From Lysinibacillus pakistanensis (GTDB taxonomy: Bacteria > Bacillota > Bacilli > Bacillales_A > Planococcaceae), in contig BBDJ01000003.1 of NCBI GenBank assembly GCA_001312325.1, forward strand, positions 1 to 64,000: a stretch of DNA of 64,000 nucleotides. Reading direction: 5' to 3'. The translations under genes were made by a program, and so were the position numbers. The notes beneath the pieces are model-generated. The model searched no databases. It had not been told where the DNA came from and saw only the letters and a program-made list of their open reading frames with translations. Shown here in pieces: positions 21,700 through 35,609 of the stretch. How positions within the stretch are numbered: position 1 is the stretch's first letter; each line of letters opens with the position of its first letter.

Positions 21700-22127
21700 A
21701 CTAACCTTCCTTCACAAATTTAAAAAAAATAATAGAATTGTATCTAAAAATATAAGTTGCTACAGCAATTGACGTTCGCTCGAGTTAATTTAATCCTATC
21801 ATTACAAATAATTACATTTCAATAGTGATCTTTGACATTTTTGTGTCCTTAAACCATTTTTAACCAATTTAAGAGAGTTTTTCGAAGTTTATCAATGTTG
21901 TGTAACCAGTTGCATGGACACTGTGCGAGTAATAATAGCCCCAGCTTTCTGTTGGTCGAGCTGCTCGCTCAATAAAATCTAACAATTAAATATCCTAAAT
22001 TTTATTTTATTCATAAATAAAAGCTGAACTAAATTGTGTGGATTAGTTCAGCTCAAAAATCCCATGTATTATGGCTCAATTTTTTTTATTGGTTTAAAAG
22101 GTAATTATATTTAATTATTATCATTTA
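21700..22127. other. intergenic region with a hairpin
   Basis: No gene is seen. A stem of AGCTGAACTAA and TTAGTTCAGCT (22022-22053) sits upstream of the minus-strand EamA gene and the plus-strand peptidase. It has only weak T tracts. No T-box consensus was found despite the HisRS-like gene. A segment around 21958-21985 (TCGCTCAATAA...ATCTAAC) resembles one at 35710-35745. Confidence 0.45.
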
Positions 22128-22155
22128 TTGACAAAAGCGCTAAAGTTGTTATAAT
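22128..22155 (+). promoter_or_regulatory. promoter of the S9 peptidase gene
   Basis: TTGACA (22128-22133), 16-bp spacer, TATAAT (22150-22155). A 7-bp-arm palindrome starts 6 bases downstream. Confidence 0.8.
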
Positions 22156-22160
22156 TTTAA

Positions 22161-22179
22161 TATATCGACAAACGATATA
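22161..22179. promoter_or_regulatory. palindromic operator of the S9 peptidase gene
   Basis: TATATCG-ACAAA-CGATATA, a perfect inverted repeat placed over the expected transcription start. This is a typical position for a repressor site. The regulator is unknown and no repressor gene is adjacent. Confidence 0.65.
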
Positions 22180-22207
22180 ACGCACAATGATATAAGGAGG
22201 AATCATT

Positions 22208-24482
22208 TTGAAAAAAACGATTTTTATCGGCATCATTAGCGGTCATTTTAACGACTTCTGCTGTTTATCCAGTCACAATGCAAGAGGTACGAGCTGCCAA
22301 TGAAACTAGTCAACAAGTAGTAGCCCAAGAGGAAAGTGTCACAGCACAGGAATTTCTTAATTTAGCTGTAACAGCTTTAACCTTCCAGCATGGATCAGAA
22401 TCTATGCGTCAGCAAATCACTGCAACGTGGGTAAAAGGTGAGGAATTAAAGGATTTAACTTGCTATTAAACGGGATGAAGCAGCACGTATTTTAGTAAGA
22501 GCTTTAAATAAAGAGGAAAAAGAATCAACGCTTGATGAGTACAAAGAAAAAGCAGTTAAGCTTGGATTATTTACTGGGCTTTTAATTAGTGATAATACGC
22601 TTTCTAAGCAAGATGCAGTCAAAATGTTAAATAATGCTAAACAAGTGAAAAACGGTACTAATAATGAGGGCGTAAAGGAAATTTCTGTAGAAGACTTCAT
22701 GAAAAGTCCAGGGAACTTTGGCTATCAGCTTTCGCCAGATGGTAACTATATAACGTTCTCATCAGCATGGGAAAACCGTTCTAATATTTTTGTGAAAAAA
22801 ATGGGTGATGATAGTCAGCCTGTCCGTGTATCAAGTTCAAAGGATCGAGATATAGCTGGTTCCTTCTGGAAGGATGATACATTACTATATGTTAAGGATA
22901 AAGGTGGAGATGAGAATTTCCATATCTACTCTACAACATTTAACGGGACAGAGGAAAAGGATTTAACGCCGTATCCAAATGTGACAGTAGGTTTATTGAG
23001 TAGTTTGCAGGGTGTAAAAGATGAAATTCTGATTATGATGAACAAAGAAGATGCGACAGTGTTCGATGTGTACAAGCTTAATGTGAAGACTGGTGAAACA
23101 ACACATGTTGCTAAAAACCCTGGTAATATCTCGAACTGGTTAGCAGACCGTAATGGAGAAGTGCGTGTTGCGGTTGCATCAGATGGGGTAGTTGGAACTG
23201 TTCTTTATCGTGACTCCGAAAAAGATGAATTCAAGCCATTTATTGAATTAGCAGCAGGGGATGAAGTTACACCACTTGCATTCTCCAAGGACAATAAACA
23301 TATTTACGCAACCTCTAATAAAGGAAGAGACAAAGTAGAAGTTGTTAAATATGATTTAGAAGGCAAAGAAGAAGTCGTTATGTCTAATAAAGATGTAGAC
23401 GTTACAGGTGTACTATATAGTGCTGAGCAGGATAAACTATTATATGGTGCGTATATAACAGATAAACCACATTACCAATCTTTGATGAGAACTTTGAAAA
23501 GCTATTCCGTAAAATACAAGATAAATTAGGTGTTCATGAAAGTGAATTAGGTATTAACGATTACAATAAGGAAATGACTAAGTTTATTGTTAGCGTTTCT
23601 AGTGATACGGTTTACGGAAAATATTATTACTATGATTCTTTAACAGATAAATTGACAGAATTGGCTACATTAAGCCCTTGGTTAAAATCTGAGGAACTAT
23701 CTGAAATGCATCCAATTTCCTATAAGAGTAGAGATGGCTTAACAATTAATGCTATCTAACATTGCCAAAAAAACAAAGAAGCTAAAAATCTACCACTTAT
23801 CGTGAATCCACATGGTGGTCCATGGGCACGTGATATGTGGGGCTTCAATCCAGAGGTCCAGCTATTAGCGAACCGCGGTTATGCAGTCTTACAGGTTAAT
23901 TTCCGTTCTTCTACTGGTTACGGTAAGGAATTCCTGCAGGCTGGTAATAAACAGTGGGGTCTAAAAATTCAAGATGATATTACAGATGGCGTACAATGGG
24001 CAATTGACCAAGGTATTGCGGACCCTAAACGAATTGGTATTTACGGGGCATCATTTGGCGGTTATGCTACTTTAGCTGGTATTACGTTTACACCAGATTT
24101 ATATGCAGCAGCAGTTGACTATGTAGGTGTTTCGAATATCTTTACGTTATTAAATACAATTCCTCCATATTGGGAAACAATGCGTGAAATGTTCTATGAG
24201 CGAGTAGGGCATCCAGAGAAAGATAAAGAGCTATTAACAGCTGCTTCTCCAGTGTTCCATGCGGATAAAATTAAAACACCATTATTCGTGGCTCAAGGTG
24301 CAAATGATCCACGTGTAAACAAAGCTGAATCCGATCAAATTGTAGAAGCATTACGTGCTAGAGGCGTTGACGTGGAGTACATGCTGAAAGAGAATGAAGG
24401 TCATGGCTTCCACAATGAAGAAAATAAAATTGAATTCTATAATGCGATGTTAAAATTCTTAGATAGTCATCTAAAAAAAATA
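22208..24482 (+). CDS. secreted S9-family serine peptidase with SLH-like N-terminal region
   Basis: An exported prolyl-oligopeptidase/acylaminoacyl-peptidase-type enzyme of about 758 aa. TTG 22208 follows AAGGAGG. The signal peptide starts KKTIFIGIISAVILTTSAV after correction. Next is an SLH-like stretch (IKRDEAARILVRALN, YKEKAVKLGLFTGLL, LSKQDAVKMLNNA), then beta-propeller repeats such as GNFGYQLSPDGNYITFSSA. The C-terminal alpha/beta hydrolase has nucleophile GASFGGYATL, aspartate QGANDPRVNKAE and histidine NEGHGFHNEEN. Frame breaks occur near 22235, 22465, 23490 and 23765. With the A run at 24473 corrected, it ends near 24482 before a terminator. Confidence 0.88.
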
Positions 24483-24487
24483 ATAGA

Positions 24488-24523
24488 AAAAAAAGACTGT
24501 GCACCGAGCTGCGCAGTCTTTTT
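24488..24523 (+). terminator. terminator of the S9 peptidase gene
   Basis: AAAGACTG and CAGTCTTT arms with a GC-rich centre, followed by TTTTT. Preceded by an A run, so it may work in both directions for the convergent regulator gene. Confidence 0.85.
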
Positions 24524-24539
24524 ATGTGAGAAGCATAGT

Positions 24540-25920
24540 TTATAGGAGCTGAATTTTATATTGGGACGTAGCGGATCTCTTGCTGTTAATCAACGTGATA
24601 CAATGAGCCAGCTTTTCTACACCAGTATGAATTTGGTTGTCTTCTACCTGGGAAATGCTTAGGCGAATTAGGTTCTCCTTTTTATATTCTGGCAGAAACA
24701 TTCTAGAGGCATCATCAACAAAAATATGTTGTTCCTTTAACAATTGAACAATTTGCTTTGCTGCAACATGTTCTGGTAAGTAGATGGTAAGGTAAAATCC
24801 AGATGCTGGCTTTGTGTAAAGCGTGTTATTGGGTAGAAAAAAATTCACAAGCTTCCTGTAGATGCTTCATCTTTCCAAAATAGAGCTCCTTTATTTTTTT
24901 TATATGGCTTTGAAACATGCCATTTTTTTAAATAAATCTCTAATGCACCCTGCGAAAGCACGGAACTATTAAAATCAGCCGTAAACTTATAGCGTGAAAA
25001 ATGGCTGCTCATTTTTGGGGGAAGAACGATGGTAGCAATCCTTAAACCAGGGAGAAAAATCTTGGAAAAACTTTTTATATAAATGACTCTTCCAGAAGGG
25101 TTGTATGAAAATAAAGGATCAGATTTAGTGTTTGGATCGAGCTCCCCTAAAAAAATCATCCTCAACGATATACACATCGTATTTTTCAGCCAATTCAACA
25201 ATTTTCTTTTTCTCTTTATTTGTGTAGCTATGACCAAGCGGGTTTTGAAACCTTGGTACAATATAGAAAAACTTTATATCATTATTCCTGAAAATATACT
25301 CTAGACGATCAAAATCTATACCATCCATAGATAAATCAATTCCAAAGGTAGTTATCGAATGTAAATTAGCTGATTCGATAAAGCCAAAATAAGTAGGCTG
25401 TTCAATTAAGATATTTTTTTTGCCATTTGGAAATGGCATGGATACTAATAAATTTAATGCTTGCTGTGAGCCGGAGACAATAAATAACCTTTCTGGTTCG
25501 GTGAAAACCTGTAAGCTTTGTAAATATTTCACCAATTGTATGCGCAAAGAGTAGAAGCCTTGTTGATCGGAATAAGTAAATAATTCTTCCTTATATGTAT
25601 CAATTGCTTGATTGATACAGTGCTGAAAATCAATGTATGGCATGATGTTTTTATCAGGACCAGCAGATAAAAAAATCGATGGTTGTCCTTTTAGAGTCAA
25701 GGCGCTGAAATTCATTGACAACATAATAGCCACTTTTGGGGATAGAAAATATTAAATGTTCCTTTTCTAATTCATCGTATGCTTTAATAACAGTGTTTTT
25801 ACTGCAGGAAAATTTCTCAGACATTTGTCGGACTGAGGGAAGCTTACTGCCTGCTTGCAGATAACCATTCAAAAGCTGATTTTTAATGTCTTTAACTATT
25901 CCATCATATTTTGTATCCAT
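24540..25920 (-). CDS. MocR-family regulator (GntR HTH fused to aminotransferase-like domain)
   Basis: A transcription factor with an N-terminal winged HTH (GSKLPSVRQMSEKFSCSKNT, VIKAYDELEKEHLI) joined to a PLP-binding class I aminotransferase fold. The fold shows IVSGSQQALNLLV, EQPTYFGFIES, VPRFQNPLGHSYTN and the PLP-lysine region IYIKSFSKIFLPGLRIA. About 460 aa, normal for MocR. ATG 25920 follows GGAGAGGA. Frame breaks at A/T runs near 24845, 24895, 25150 and 25670 split it into four pieces. It is divergent from the EamA exporter and probably controls it through the repeats at 25942 and 26004. Confidence 0.88.
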
Positions 25921-25941
25921 AAAAATCCTCTCCTTACTCTG

Positions 25942-26017
25942 TACCAGGACAGATGCTAGAAAACTCTATTTCTTTTAACGATGGGTTCTCTTATTATGTA
26001 TTATACCAGTACAGATG
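25942..26017. promoter_or_regulatory. direct-repeat operator in the MocR/EamA divergent promoter
   Basis: TACCAGGACAGATG (25942-25955) and TACCAGTACAGATG (26004-26017) differ at one base and are 62 bp apart, about six helical turns. MocR regulators typically bind direct repeats as head-to-tail dimers, so these are strong operator candidates. Confidence 0.75.
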
Positions 26018-26051
26018 AGACAGTTTTGTACTTAACAATAAGGGGAGCTGA

Positions 26052-26962
26052 TTGATTGTGCAAGAAAGTAGAAATGAAAAAATGGGGATATTATTAGGTT
26101 TATTGGGTGTTATTTGTTTTAGTTTAACCTTACCTGCAACTAGTGTAGCTGTTGAATATTTTGGTACTACATTCGTTGGTTTAGGAAGAGCAGTAATTGC
26201 TTCAATTTTAGTTGCTATTATCTTGATTGGAAGAAAAGAAAAATTACCTAGTGCTCGTCAGTTTAAAAGCTTAGTAATTGTCTCTTTAGGTGCCGTGTTA
26301 GGATTTCCCCTTCTAACTTCATGGGCAATGACTAGTTTGCCAGTATCTCATGGAGCGGTAGAGCTAGCCCTGCTACCTTTAGCTACAGCAGGCTTTGCAA
26401 TGATGAGAGCAGGGGAAATGCCGTCACTTAAATTTTGGCTATCTAGTATTGCAGGTGCTCTAGCCGTAATCATTTATGCTATTTATCTTGGACTGGGTCA
26501 GCTACATATTGCAGATTTCGCATTATTGGCTGCTGTCGTAATACTAGGGCTCAGCTATGCGGAGGGTGGATTGCTTGCACAGGAGATAGGTAGCTGGCAA
26601 GTAATTGCGTGGGCCATTATTATTGCAGTTCCTGTTCTGATTATTCCAGTATCTCTAAACGTTTCAGGGAGATGTTACATGCACCTCTAAAAGCTTGGAT
26701 TAGTTTTTTATATTTAGCGATTGTAAGTCAATTTCTAGCCTATGTAGCATGGTATGGCGGTATGGCGATGGGCGGTATCTCTAGGGTTAGCCAAATACAA
26801 TACTTACAGCCATTTTTAATGATTATTTTTGCGGCTTTATTTCTTCATGAATCGATTTCAGTATTTACAATTGTCATAGCAATTGCTGTTGTGTTGTCAG
26901 TGATCATTGGCAAAAACGCTTCAATAGCTAAAAAAAGCTTCTATATAAGAAAAAAACGATAG
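26052..26962 (+). CDS. EamA/DMT-superfamily exporter
   Basis: A ten-helix transporter. The first repeat starts GILLGLLGVICFSLTLPATS, with GAVELALLPLATAGFAMM. The second, after a frame break near 26660, carries LAIVSQFLAYVAWYGGMAMG and IFAALFLHESISVFTIV. About 303 aa. TTG 26052 or GTG 26058 could be the start; the AGGGGAG site is 4 or 10 bases away. The break near 26660 lies outside a long homopolymer, unlike most others. Divergent from the MocR regulator, so it is likely its target. Confidence 0.85.
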
Positions 26963-26973
26963 AAGCTTTTTAT
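26930..26973 (+). terminator. terminator overlapping the end of the EamA gene
   Basis: AAGCTTCTAT and ATAGAAGCTT form a 10-bp stem around a short A-rich loop, followed by TTTTTAT. The stop codon at 26960-26962 lies inside the hairpin. Confidence 0.75.
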
Positions 26974-27002
26974 GGCATAATAGCCTGAGGAGGTGCTGTA
27001 AA

Positions 27003-27240
27003 GTGAATGTGAAATTTTTTTACTCGTGCTAATTGTGGGCTGTGCGTGGAGGGTTTGCATACATTAAAACTTGTACAAGAGGACTTAGGTTTTCATGTCG
27101 ATATCATTGACATTGAAGAAAATGAGGCAGTGCATGAAAAATATATGCTAATGATTCCAGTAGTAGAAAAGGATGGGCAAGTCATACAATATGGTAATTT
27201 AGATTACGCAACATTGATGGAGCATTTATCTTACGAATAG
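27003..27240 (+). CDS. glutaredoxin/thioredoxin-like small protein
   Basis: About 78 aa after correcting a T-run break near 27020: VNVKFFTRANCGLCVEGLHT. The CGLC pair near residue 11 matches a thioredoxin-fold active site (CxxC). IPVVEKDGQVIQYGNLDY is the conserved cis-proline region. It resembles the glutaredoxin-like DUF836 family. GTG 27003 follows GAGGAGGTG. A stand-alone gene downstream of the EamA terminator. Confidence 0.75.
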
Positions 27241-27612
27241 AATAAACAAATGAGTAGCAAATTGCACGTTTTTTTAAAGCAAACCCTTTATTTAAATTTC
27301 GCATTTCTCCTGCTAGATAAAATAGTAGCGAAGAAAAAGCGGAATTTTTTTAGTTTATTAGGTAGAATAAAAGAACAATCTCAATGTTGTAGCTTGTTTT
27401 GATCGTTAACAATCTCACAATTCACAAATTGTTCAATGAAAGCGTTTTGAATTTGAACAGTTTGTGAAGACCTTCACATTGCGCTTTCTTTTTAAATAAA
27501 TCGGAGTAGAATAAGAGTCAAGAAAGAAATTGTTATAAAACAGTTTGAAAAAGTATCACGATTTCTAGTGGTTGTTATATTACAAAAGATAAATCCGAAG
27601 GGAGATTTTACA
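27241..27612. other. intergenic region before a small ORF
   Basis: No gene is recognised. A long-loop inverted repeat (CACAAATTGTTC near 27423 with GAACAGTTTGTG near 27458) is present without a clean T run. The rest is AT-rich. Confidence 0.4.
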
Positions 27613-27736
27613 ATGTGGGTTATTACAGTATTTGAGAAAAAAAGACGTTCGTATTTTTGAGTATGCAAATAAAATTGAAGCAAAAAAAAGCTTTAGAAGG
27701 ATTTAAGAAAAACGCCATTTTATCTTTTACAAAATA
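27613..27736 (+). CDS. small hypothetical protein, about 40 aa
   Basis: After correcting A-run breaks near 27640 and 27683 the product reads MWVITVFEKKDVRIFEYANK, then IEAKKALEGFKKNAILSFTK. ATG 27613 follows AAGGGAGA at good spacing and a strong terminator follows the stop. The family is not named here. It looks like a single beta-alpha-beta unit. It lies directly upstream of the cggR promoter. Confidence 0.65.
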
Positions 27737-27739
27737 AGA

Positions 27740-27787
27740 CGACTGAGGTCTCATAACTAATACTAAAAGTTATGAGGCCTTTCTTTA
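27740..27787 (+). terminator. terminator of the small ORF
   Basis: GAGGTCTCATAACT and AGTTATGAGGCCT arms flank a short loop, followed by TTTCTTT. Confidence 0.75.
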
Positions 27788-27842
27788 TTTATAATTGGAA
27801 ACAAACCAATATTAATTTTTTTCCAATTACCACAACATACAC

Positions 27843-27871
27843 TTGCTCTTTAATTCAAAGCATATTATAAT
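27843..27871 (+). promoter_or_regulatory. cggR-gapA promoter
   Basis: TTGCTC (27843-27848), 17-bp spacer, TATAAT (27866-27871). The CggR operator begins about 9 bases after the -10 box. Confidence 0.8.
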
Positions 27872-27879
27872 AAAACCAT

Positions 27880-27912
27880 AAGTGGGACATAAAATTATAT
27901 AGTGGGACAAAA
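27880..27912. promoter_or_regulatory. CggR operator
   Basis: AGTGGGACATAAAA and AGTGGGACAAAATA are direct repeats about 20 bp apart, downstream of the promoter. They match the GGGAC-type direct-repeat operator bound by CggR in Bacillus, released by fructose-1,6-bisphosphate. Confidence 0.8.
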
Positions 27913-27948
27913 TAAGACCCATTACTATTGAAAAGGGAGTAGATAAAT

Positions 27949-28980
27949 ATGTTATCTGTACCTGAGGCACAGCAAAGGCTACTTCCAGAAATGTATCCGC
28001 TTCTTCAAACAAGATACCGTATTTTGCAGACAATCCAGCTAATGCAGCCTATTGGGCGCCGAACACTTGCAGAATCACTAAAAATGACTGAACGTGAAAT
28101 ACGAAAAGAAACAGATATTTTACGTGAGCAAGGGTTATTAGATTCCCAAAAGTCGGGTATGGTATGTACAGATGATGGTGAAGAAGTAATAGAAAAATTA
28201 AGAACACTCGTCTACGAATGGTCGGGACTTACTCAGCTAGCAAAATTACTGGAAAAGCATTTTGGTTTACAGCATGTAATTGTTGTACCAGGTGATTATA
28301 ATGAGGACGATACGGTACTTACCTTACTTGGTAAGGAGGCAGCGCAAGTATTTATGTCTTCCAGTTTCAATGGGCAGGTCGTGGCTGTTACGGGTGGCAA
28401 ATCTGTTGCGTCACTGACACCATTTCTACATCCTGCACATGCACAAAACATTACATTTGTAGCTGCACGTGGTGGAATTGGACATGAAATGCAAATGCAA
28501 GCCAATACACTCGTTGCAACATTTGCCATGCAGATGGATGCCCAATATCGCACCTTGTTTTTACCTGAGCATTTAAGTGAGCAGGCATATCAAGCTATGC
28601 TCACAGAGCCAATGGTAACGGAAATGATGAATTATTATGAGCGTGCAGATTGTGTTATCCATGGGATAGGCTCTGCGGAGGAAATGGCTTTAAGGCGGAA
28701 CTCATCACCTGAGGATTTACGAATTCTTGAAGAAAAGGGCGCTGTGAGTGAAGCATTTGGCTATTATTTTAATGCTGCAGGTGAGATAGTTCATCGAATA
28801 CGTACAATCGGTATTCAGCTAGAGCAAGTTCAAGAGAGTAAGCAAGTAATTGCAGTTGCTGCAGGTAAACAAAAAGTGAAGGCAATGCTATCGTATTTTA
28901 AGGTTGCGCCAAAGCAAACCATATTTATTACTGATGAGGCGGCAGCAAAAGCAATCGCTGAGGGTTTACCTTCCTTATAG
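27949..28980 (+). CDS. cggR: central glycolytic genes regulator CggR
   Basis: A SorC/DeoR-family repressor of the gapA operon; fructose-1,6-bisphosphate relieves it. 343 aa, intact. The N-terminal HTH (IGRRTLAESLKMTEREIRKE) is followed by the sugar-phosphate-binding domain with GKSVASLTPFL, ITFVAARGGIGHEMQMQANT and a final AAAGKQKVKAML. ATG 27949 follows AAAGGGAG. The gene sits immediately upstream of gapA with its operator in front, as in Bacillus. Confidence 0.96.
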   Translation: MLSVPEAQQRLLPEMYPLLQTRYRILQTIQLMQPIGRRTLAESLKMTEREIRKETDILREQGLLDSQKSGMVCTDDGEEVIEKLRTLVYEWSGLTQLAKLLEKHFGLQHVIVVPGDYNEDDTVLTLLGKEAAQVFMSSSFNGQVVAVTGGKSVASLTPFLHPAHAQNITFVAARGGIGHEMQMQANTLVATFAMQMDAQYRTLFLPEHLSEQAYQAMLTEPMVTEMMNYYERADCVIHGIGSAEEMALRRNSSPEDLRILEEKGAVSEAFGYYFNAAGEIVHRIRTIGIQLEQVQESKQVIAVAAGKQKVKAMLSYFKVAPKQTIFITDEAAAKAIAEGLPSL

Positions 28981-29072
28981 AATAGTTTTAGGTTTGAAAA
29001 AGTACTCTATTTCAGTGAGTGATCAACACTTTCTGGTTGAGAATAAAGCCATTTTGGCAAAATAATATTTAA

Positions 29073-30112
<1,040 letters not shown>

Positions 30113-30218
30113 GCGTCATATTTCAAAAATAAAAGTAAAAAGTGTGACATAATACCGCTTTTTAGGCATAAAAAGTATAGCCTTTATAATATCTAAAAGA
30201 TATAATATACAAGGGTAA

Positions 30219-30254
30219 AGAGAGTAAGGGATGTTTACCCCTTACTCTTTTTTA
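30219..30254 (+). terminator. terminator after gapA
   Basis: AGAGTAAGGG (30221-30230) pairs with CCCTTACTCT (30239-30248), followed by TTTTTT. It separates cggR-gapA from pgk-tpiA-gpmI-eno, so the latter also needs its own promoter or read-through. Confidence 0.9.
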
Positions 30255-30398
30255 TCTTGATTCAGCAAGCATACTAAACACCTGCTAAATCAAGATTATG
30301 CTCGGGCTGATATCGGGGATTTGGATTGAGCTTTTTCGAGCGAGCTGCAAAAAAAGCCAGAACCAATTGTGCTGGAGCTTCATTGATACAGAAATATA
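30251..30398. repeat. dispersed intergenic repeat, copy 1
   Basis: Starts with an imperfect palindrome (ATCTTGATTCAGCA ... TGCTAAATCAAGAT), then GCTCGGGCTGATATCGGGGA, a GAGCGAGCT core and an end near ATTGTGCTGGAGCTTCATTG. A diverged second copy is at 30556-30683 in the same orientation. Neither contains a supported coding frame. Confidence 0.75.
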
Positions 30399-30555
30399 GC
30401 GTTGAATGAAAATAGGTGTAAAGTTTAACAAAGGGTCTTTCAAACAAATATATACAATCGCAAGACATAGAACGTGACTTTTGTTACTATAAAAGCAAGT
30501 AAAAGGGTACTTTATCAAAAGCTGGTTCCTTTAGTGAATTCTTAGGGATACGCTA

Positions 30556-30683
30556 TTTTTATCTTGATTTAGCAGACATAAAACGCCGCTAAACAAGATA
30601 AGCCCCCAGACCGATATTAGGGTTTTGAAGAGCGAGCTCTAAAAAAATCCGGATACAATTCCGCTGGGACATAATTGATTGAA
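30556..30683. repeat. dispersed intergenic repeat, copy 2
   Basis: Palindromic start TATCTTGATTTAGCAG with GCTAAACAAGATA, then AGACCGATATTAGGG, GAGCGAGCTCTAAAAAAA and TTCCGCTGGGACATAATTGA. It aligns along its whole length with copy 1, with several indels. It lies just upstream of pgk. Confidence 0.75.
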
Positions 30684-30765
30684 TAGAGTGATTGTGAAGA
30701 ATTGAGGAGCCAAGATGGGTGATCCAGGGAATTCGCAAATTAAAAACTTTGAAGGGGGTTTCTTC

Positions 30766-31950
30766 ATGTTAAATAAGAAGACGATGAAAAATATTGAGGT
30801 AAAAGGGCAGCGCGTATTTGTACGTGTCGATTTTAATGTACCGATGGCAGATGGTGTAATTACGGATGATACACGTATTCGTGCAGCAATCCCTACAATT
30901 GAATATTTAGTGGAGCAAGGAGCTAAAGTAATTTTAGCCTCTCACTTGGGACGACCAAAGGGTGAAGTAAAAGAAGAGATGCGTCTAACAGCTGTAGGAG
31001 TTCGATTAGCTGAATTAATCAGCAAGCCTGTTACTAAATTGGATGAGTCAATTGGTAAAGAGGTAGAGAAGGCTGTTACAGACATGCAAGATGGTGACAT
31101 TCTTTTACTAGAGAATGTACGTTTCCACGCTGGTGAAGAGAAAAACGACCCAGCACTAGCAGAAGCATTTTCAAAATTAGCAGATGTCTATGTTAATGAT
31201 GCGTTTGGTGCTGCTCACCGTGCACACGCGTCAACAGAAGGTATTGCAAAGCATGTTCCAGCTGTTTCTGGTTTCCTTATGCAAAAGGAACTTGATGTAT
31301 TAGGCAAAGCATTATCTAACCCTGAGCGTCCATTTACGGCCATTATTGGTGGTGCTAAAGTGAAGGATAAGATCGGTGTTATTGAAAGCCTACTGGAAAA
31401 GGTAGATCATTTAATTATCGGTGGTGGTTTATCATTTACATTTATTAAAGCACAGGGGTACGATATCGGTAAATCTTTATTGGAAGAGGACAAAATTGAG
31501 CTAGCCAAATCTTTTATTGACAAGGCTAAGGCAAAAGGCGTGCAATTACATATGCCGATTGATGCAGTTGTTGCAAATGAATTTTCAAAAGATGCAGAAA
31601 CGAAAATTGTAGATGTAGACGCGATTCCAGCAGATTGGATGGGCTTAGATATTGGTCCAAAAACAGCGGCAAATTATGCAGAGATCATTCAGAATTCTAA
31701 ATTAATTATTTGGAATGGTCCTATGGGCGTTTTTGAAATGGATAAGTTTGCAAATGGCACTAAAACTGTAGCTGAGGCAATGGCCAATACAGCAGGTTAT
31801 ACAGTAATTGGTGGAGGCGATTCTGCAGCAGCTGTTGAAAAATTTGATGTAGCAGATAAGATGGATCACATATCTACAGGTGGCGGTGCTTCTTTAGAAT
31901 TAATGGAAGGTAAAGAGCTCCCTGGCATTGTGGCACTAAACGATAAATAA
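30766..31950 (+). CDS. pgk: phosphoglycerate kinase
   Basis: Transfers phosphate from 1,3-bisphosphoglycerate to ADP. 394 aa, intact. Signatures: [68 protein letters not shown] and the C-terminal [15 protein letters not shown] with [18 protein letters not shown]. The start [14 protein letters not shown] at ATG 30766 follows GAAGGGGGT; an upstream in-frame ATG at 30715 lacks a site. First gene of the pgk-tpiA-gpmI-eno group. Confidence 0.97.
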   Translation: MLNKKTMKNIEVKGQRVFVRVDFNVPMADGVITDDTRIRAAIPTIEYLVEQGAKVILASHLGRPKGEVKEEMRLTAVGVRLAELISKPVTKLDESIGKEVEKAVTDMQDGDILLLENVRFHAGEEKNDPALAEAFSKLADVYVNDAFGAAHRAHASTEGIAKHVPAVSGFLMQKELDVLGKALSNPERPFTAIIGGAKVKDKIGVIESLLEKVDHLIIGGGLSFTFIKAQGYDIGKSLLEEDKIELAKSFIDKAKAKGVQLHMPIDAVVANEFSKDAETKIVDVDAIPADWMGLDIGPKTAANYAEIIQNSKLIIWNGPMGVFEMDKFANGTKTVAEAMANTAGYTVIGGGDSAAAVEKFDVADKMDHISTGGGASLELMEGKELPGIVALNDK

Positions 31951-31968
31951 ACTATTGGAGGCAAAATG

Positions 31969-32721
31969 ATGCGTAAACCAATTATTGCAGGTAACTGGAA
32001 AATGTATAAAACATTTGAGGAGGCCATCGAGTTTGTCGATGCGATTCAGGACAAACTTCCTTCAAATGACAAAGTAGATGCTGTTGTTTGCGCACCAGCA
32101 CTTTATTTACCTACACTTGTGCAGGTTGCTAGTGAATCGGAGTTAGCGATTGGTGCACAAACAATGCATTATGAAAATGAAGGTGCATTTACAGGGGAAA
32201 TCAGCCCGAATCAGCTTGCAAGTGTACAAGTGGATTATGTCATTTTAGGGCACTCAGAACGTCGTGAGTACTACAATGAAACAGATGAAGCCATTAATAA
32301 AAAGGTAGCAGCAGCATTAGCACATAACATCGTACCAATTATTTGCTGTGGTGAAACGCTCACAGAACGTGAAGCAGGAACGACTGAGCAAAAGGTAGCT
32401 AGTCAAATTAAAGTAGCACTTGCTGGGTTTGAAGCGCAACAGGTGGAGCATATGGTCATTGCCTATGAGCAATTTGGGCAATTGGTACAGGGAAAACAGC
32501 AACGGCAGAAGATGCAAACCAAGTATGTGGAGCTATTCGTGAGGTTGTGGAAGATTTGTATAATGCTGAAACAGCGGCCGCTGTACGTATTCAGTATGGT
32601 GGCAGTGTGAAGCCTGAAAATATCGCAGAATTATTATCAAAAGAGCATATTGATGGTGCCTTAGTTGGTGGTGCTAGCTTACAACCAGAATCATATTTAA
32701 CATTATTGGAGGCGGCGGCAA

Positions 32722-32729
<8 letters not shown>
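31969..32729 (+). CDS. tpiA: triosephosphate isomerase
   Basis: Interconverts dihydroxyacetone phosphate and glyceraldehyde-3-phosphate. It starts [20 protein letters not shown] with the catalytic Lys in GNWKM. The His lies in [20 protein letters not shown]. The catalytic Glu should be in [12 protein letters not shown], but a missing base in a CC pair near 32470 changes this to AYEQFGQ. The correct frame resumes in [14 protein letters not shown] and ends [20 protein letters not shown] 31969 is better spaced from GGAGG than 31966. About 253 aa. Its end overlaps gpmI by 8 bases. Confidence 0.95.
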
Positions 32730-35558
<2,829 letters not shown>

Positions 35559-35572
35559 GCTCACAAAAAATT

Positions 35573-35609
35573 GCCTCAAGGTATCCGATGACCTTGTAGG
35601 CGATTTTTT
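35573..35609 (+). terminator. terminator after eno
   Basis: GCCT-AAGGT and ACCTT-AGGC arms, each with one unpaired base or two, surround TCCGATG and are followed by GATTTTTTTT. The rest of the gap to 35831 shows only AT-rich DNA plus a segment (35710-35745) resembling one at 21958-21985. Confidence 0.85.

Noticed and set aside
21700..22127. T-box riboswitch before the HisRS-like/EamA genes
   Set aside because: A hairpin is present, but no T-box sequence, specifier loop or antiterminator could be found.
30274..30518. Minus-strand frames in the gapA-pgk gap
   Set aside because: They overlap the structured repeat copy and match no protein pattern. The copy at 30556 does not preserve a frame.
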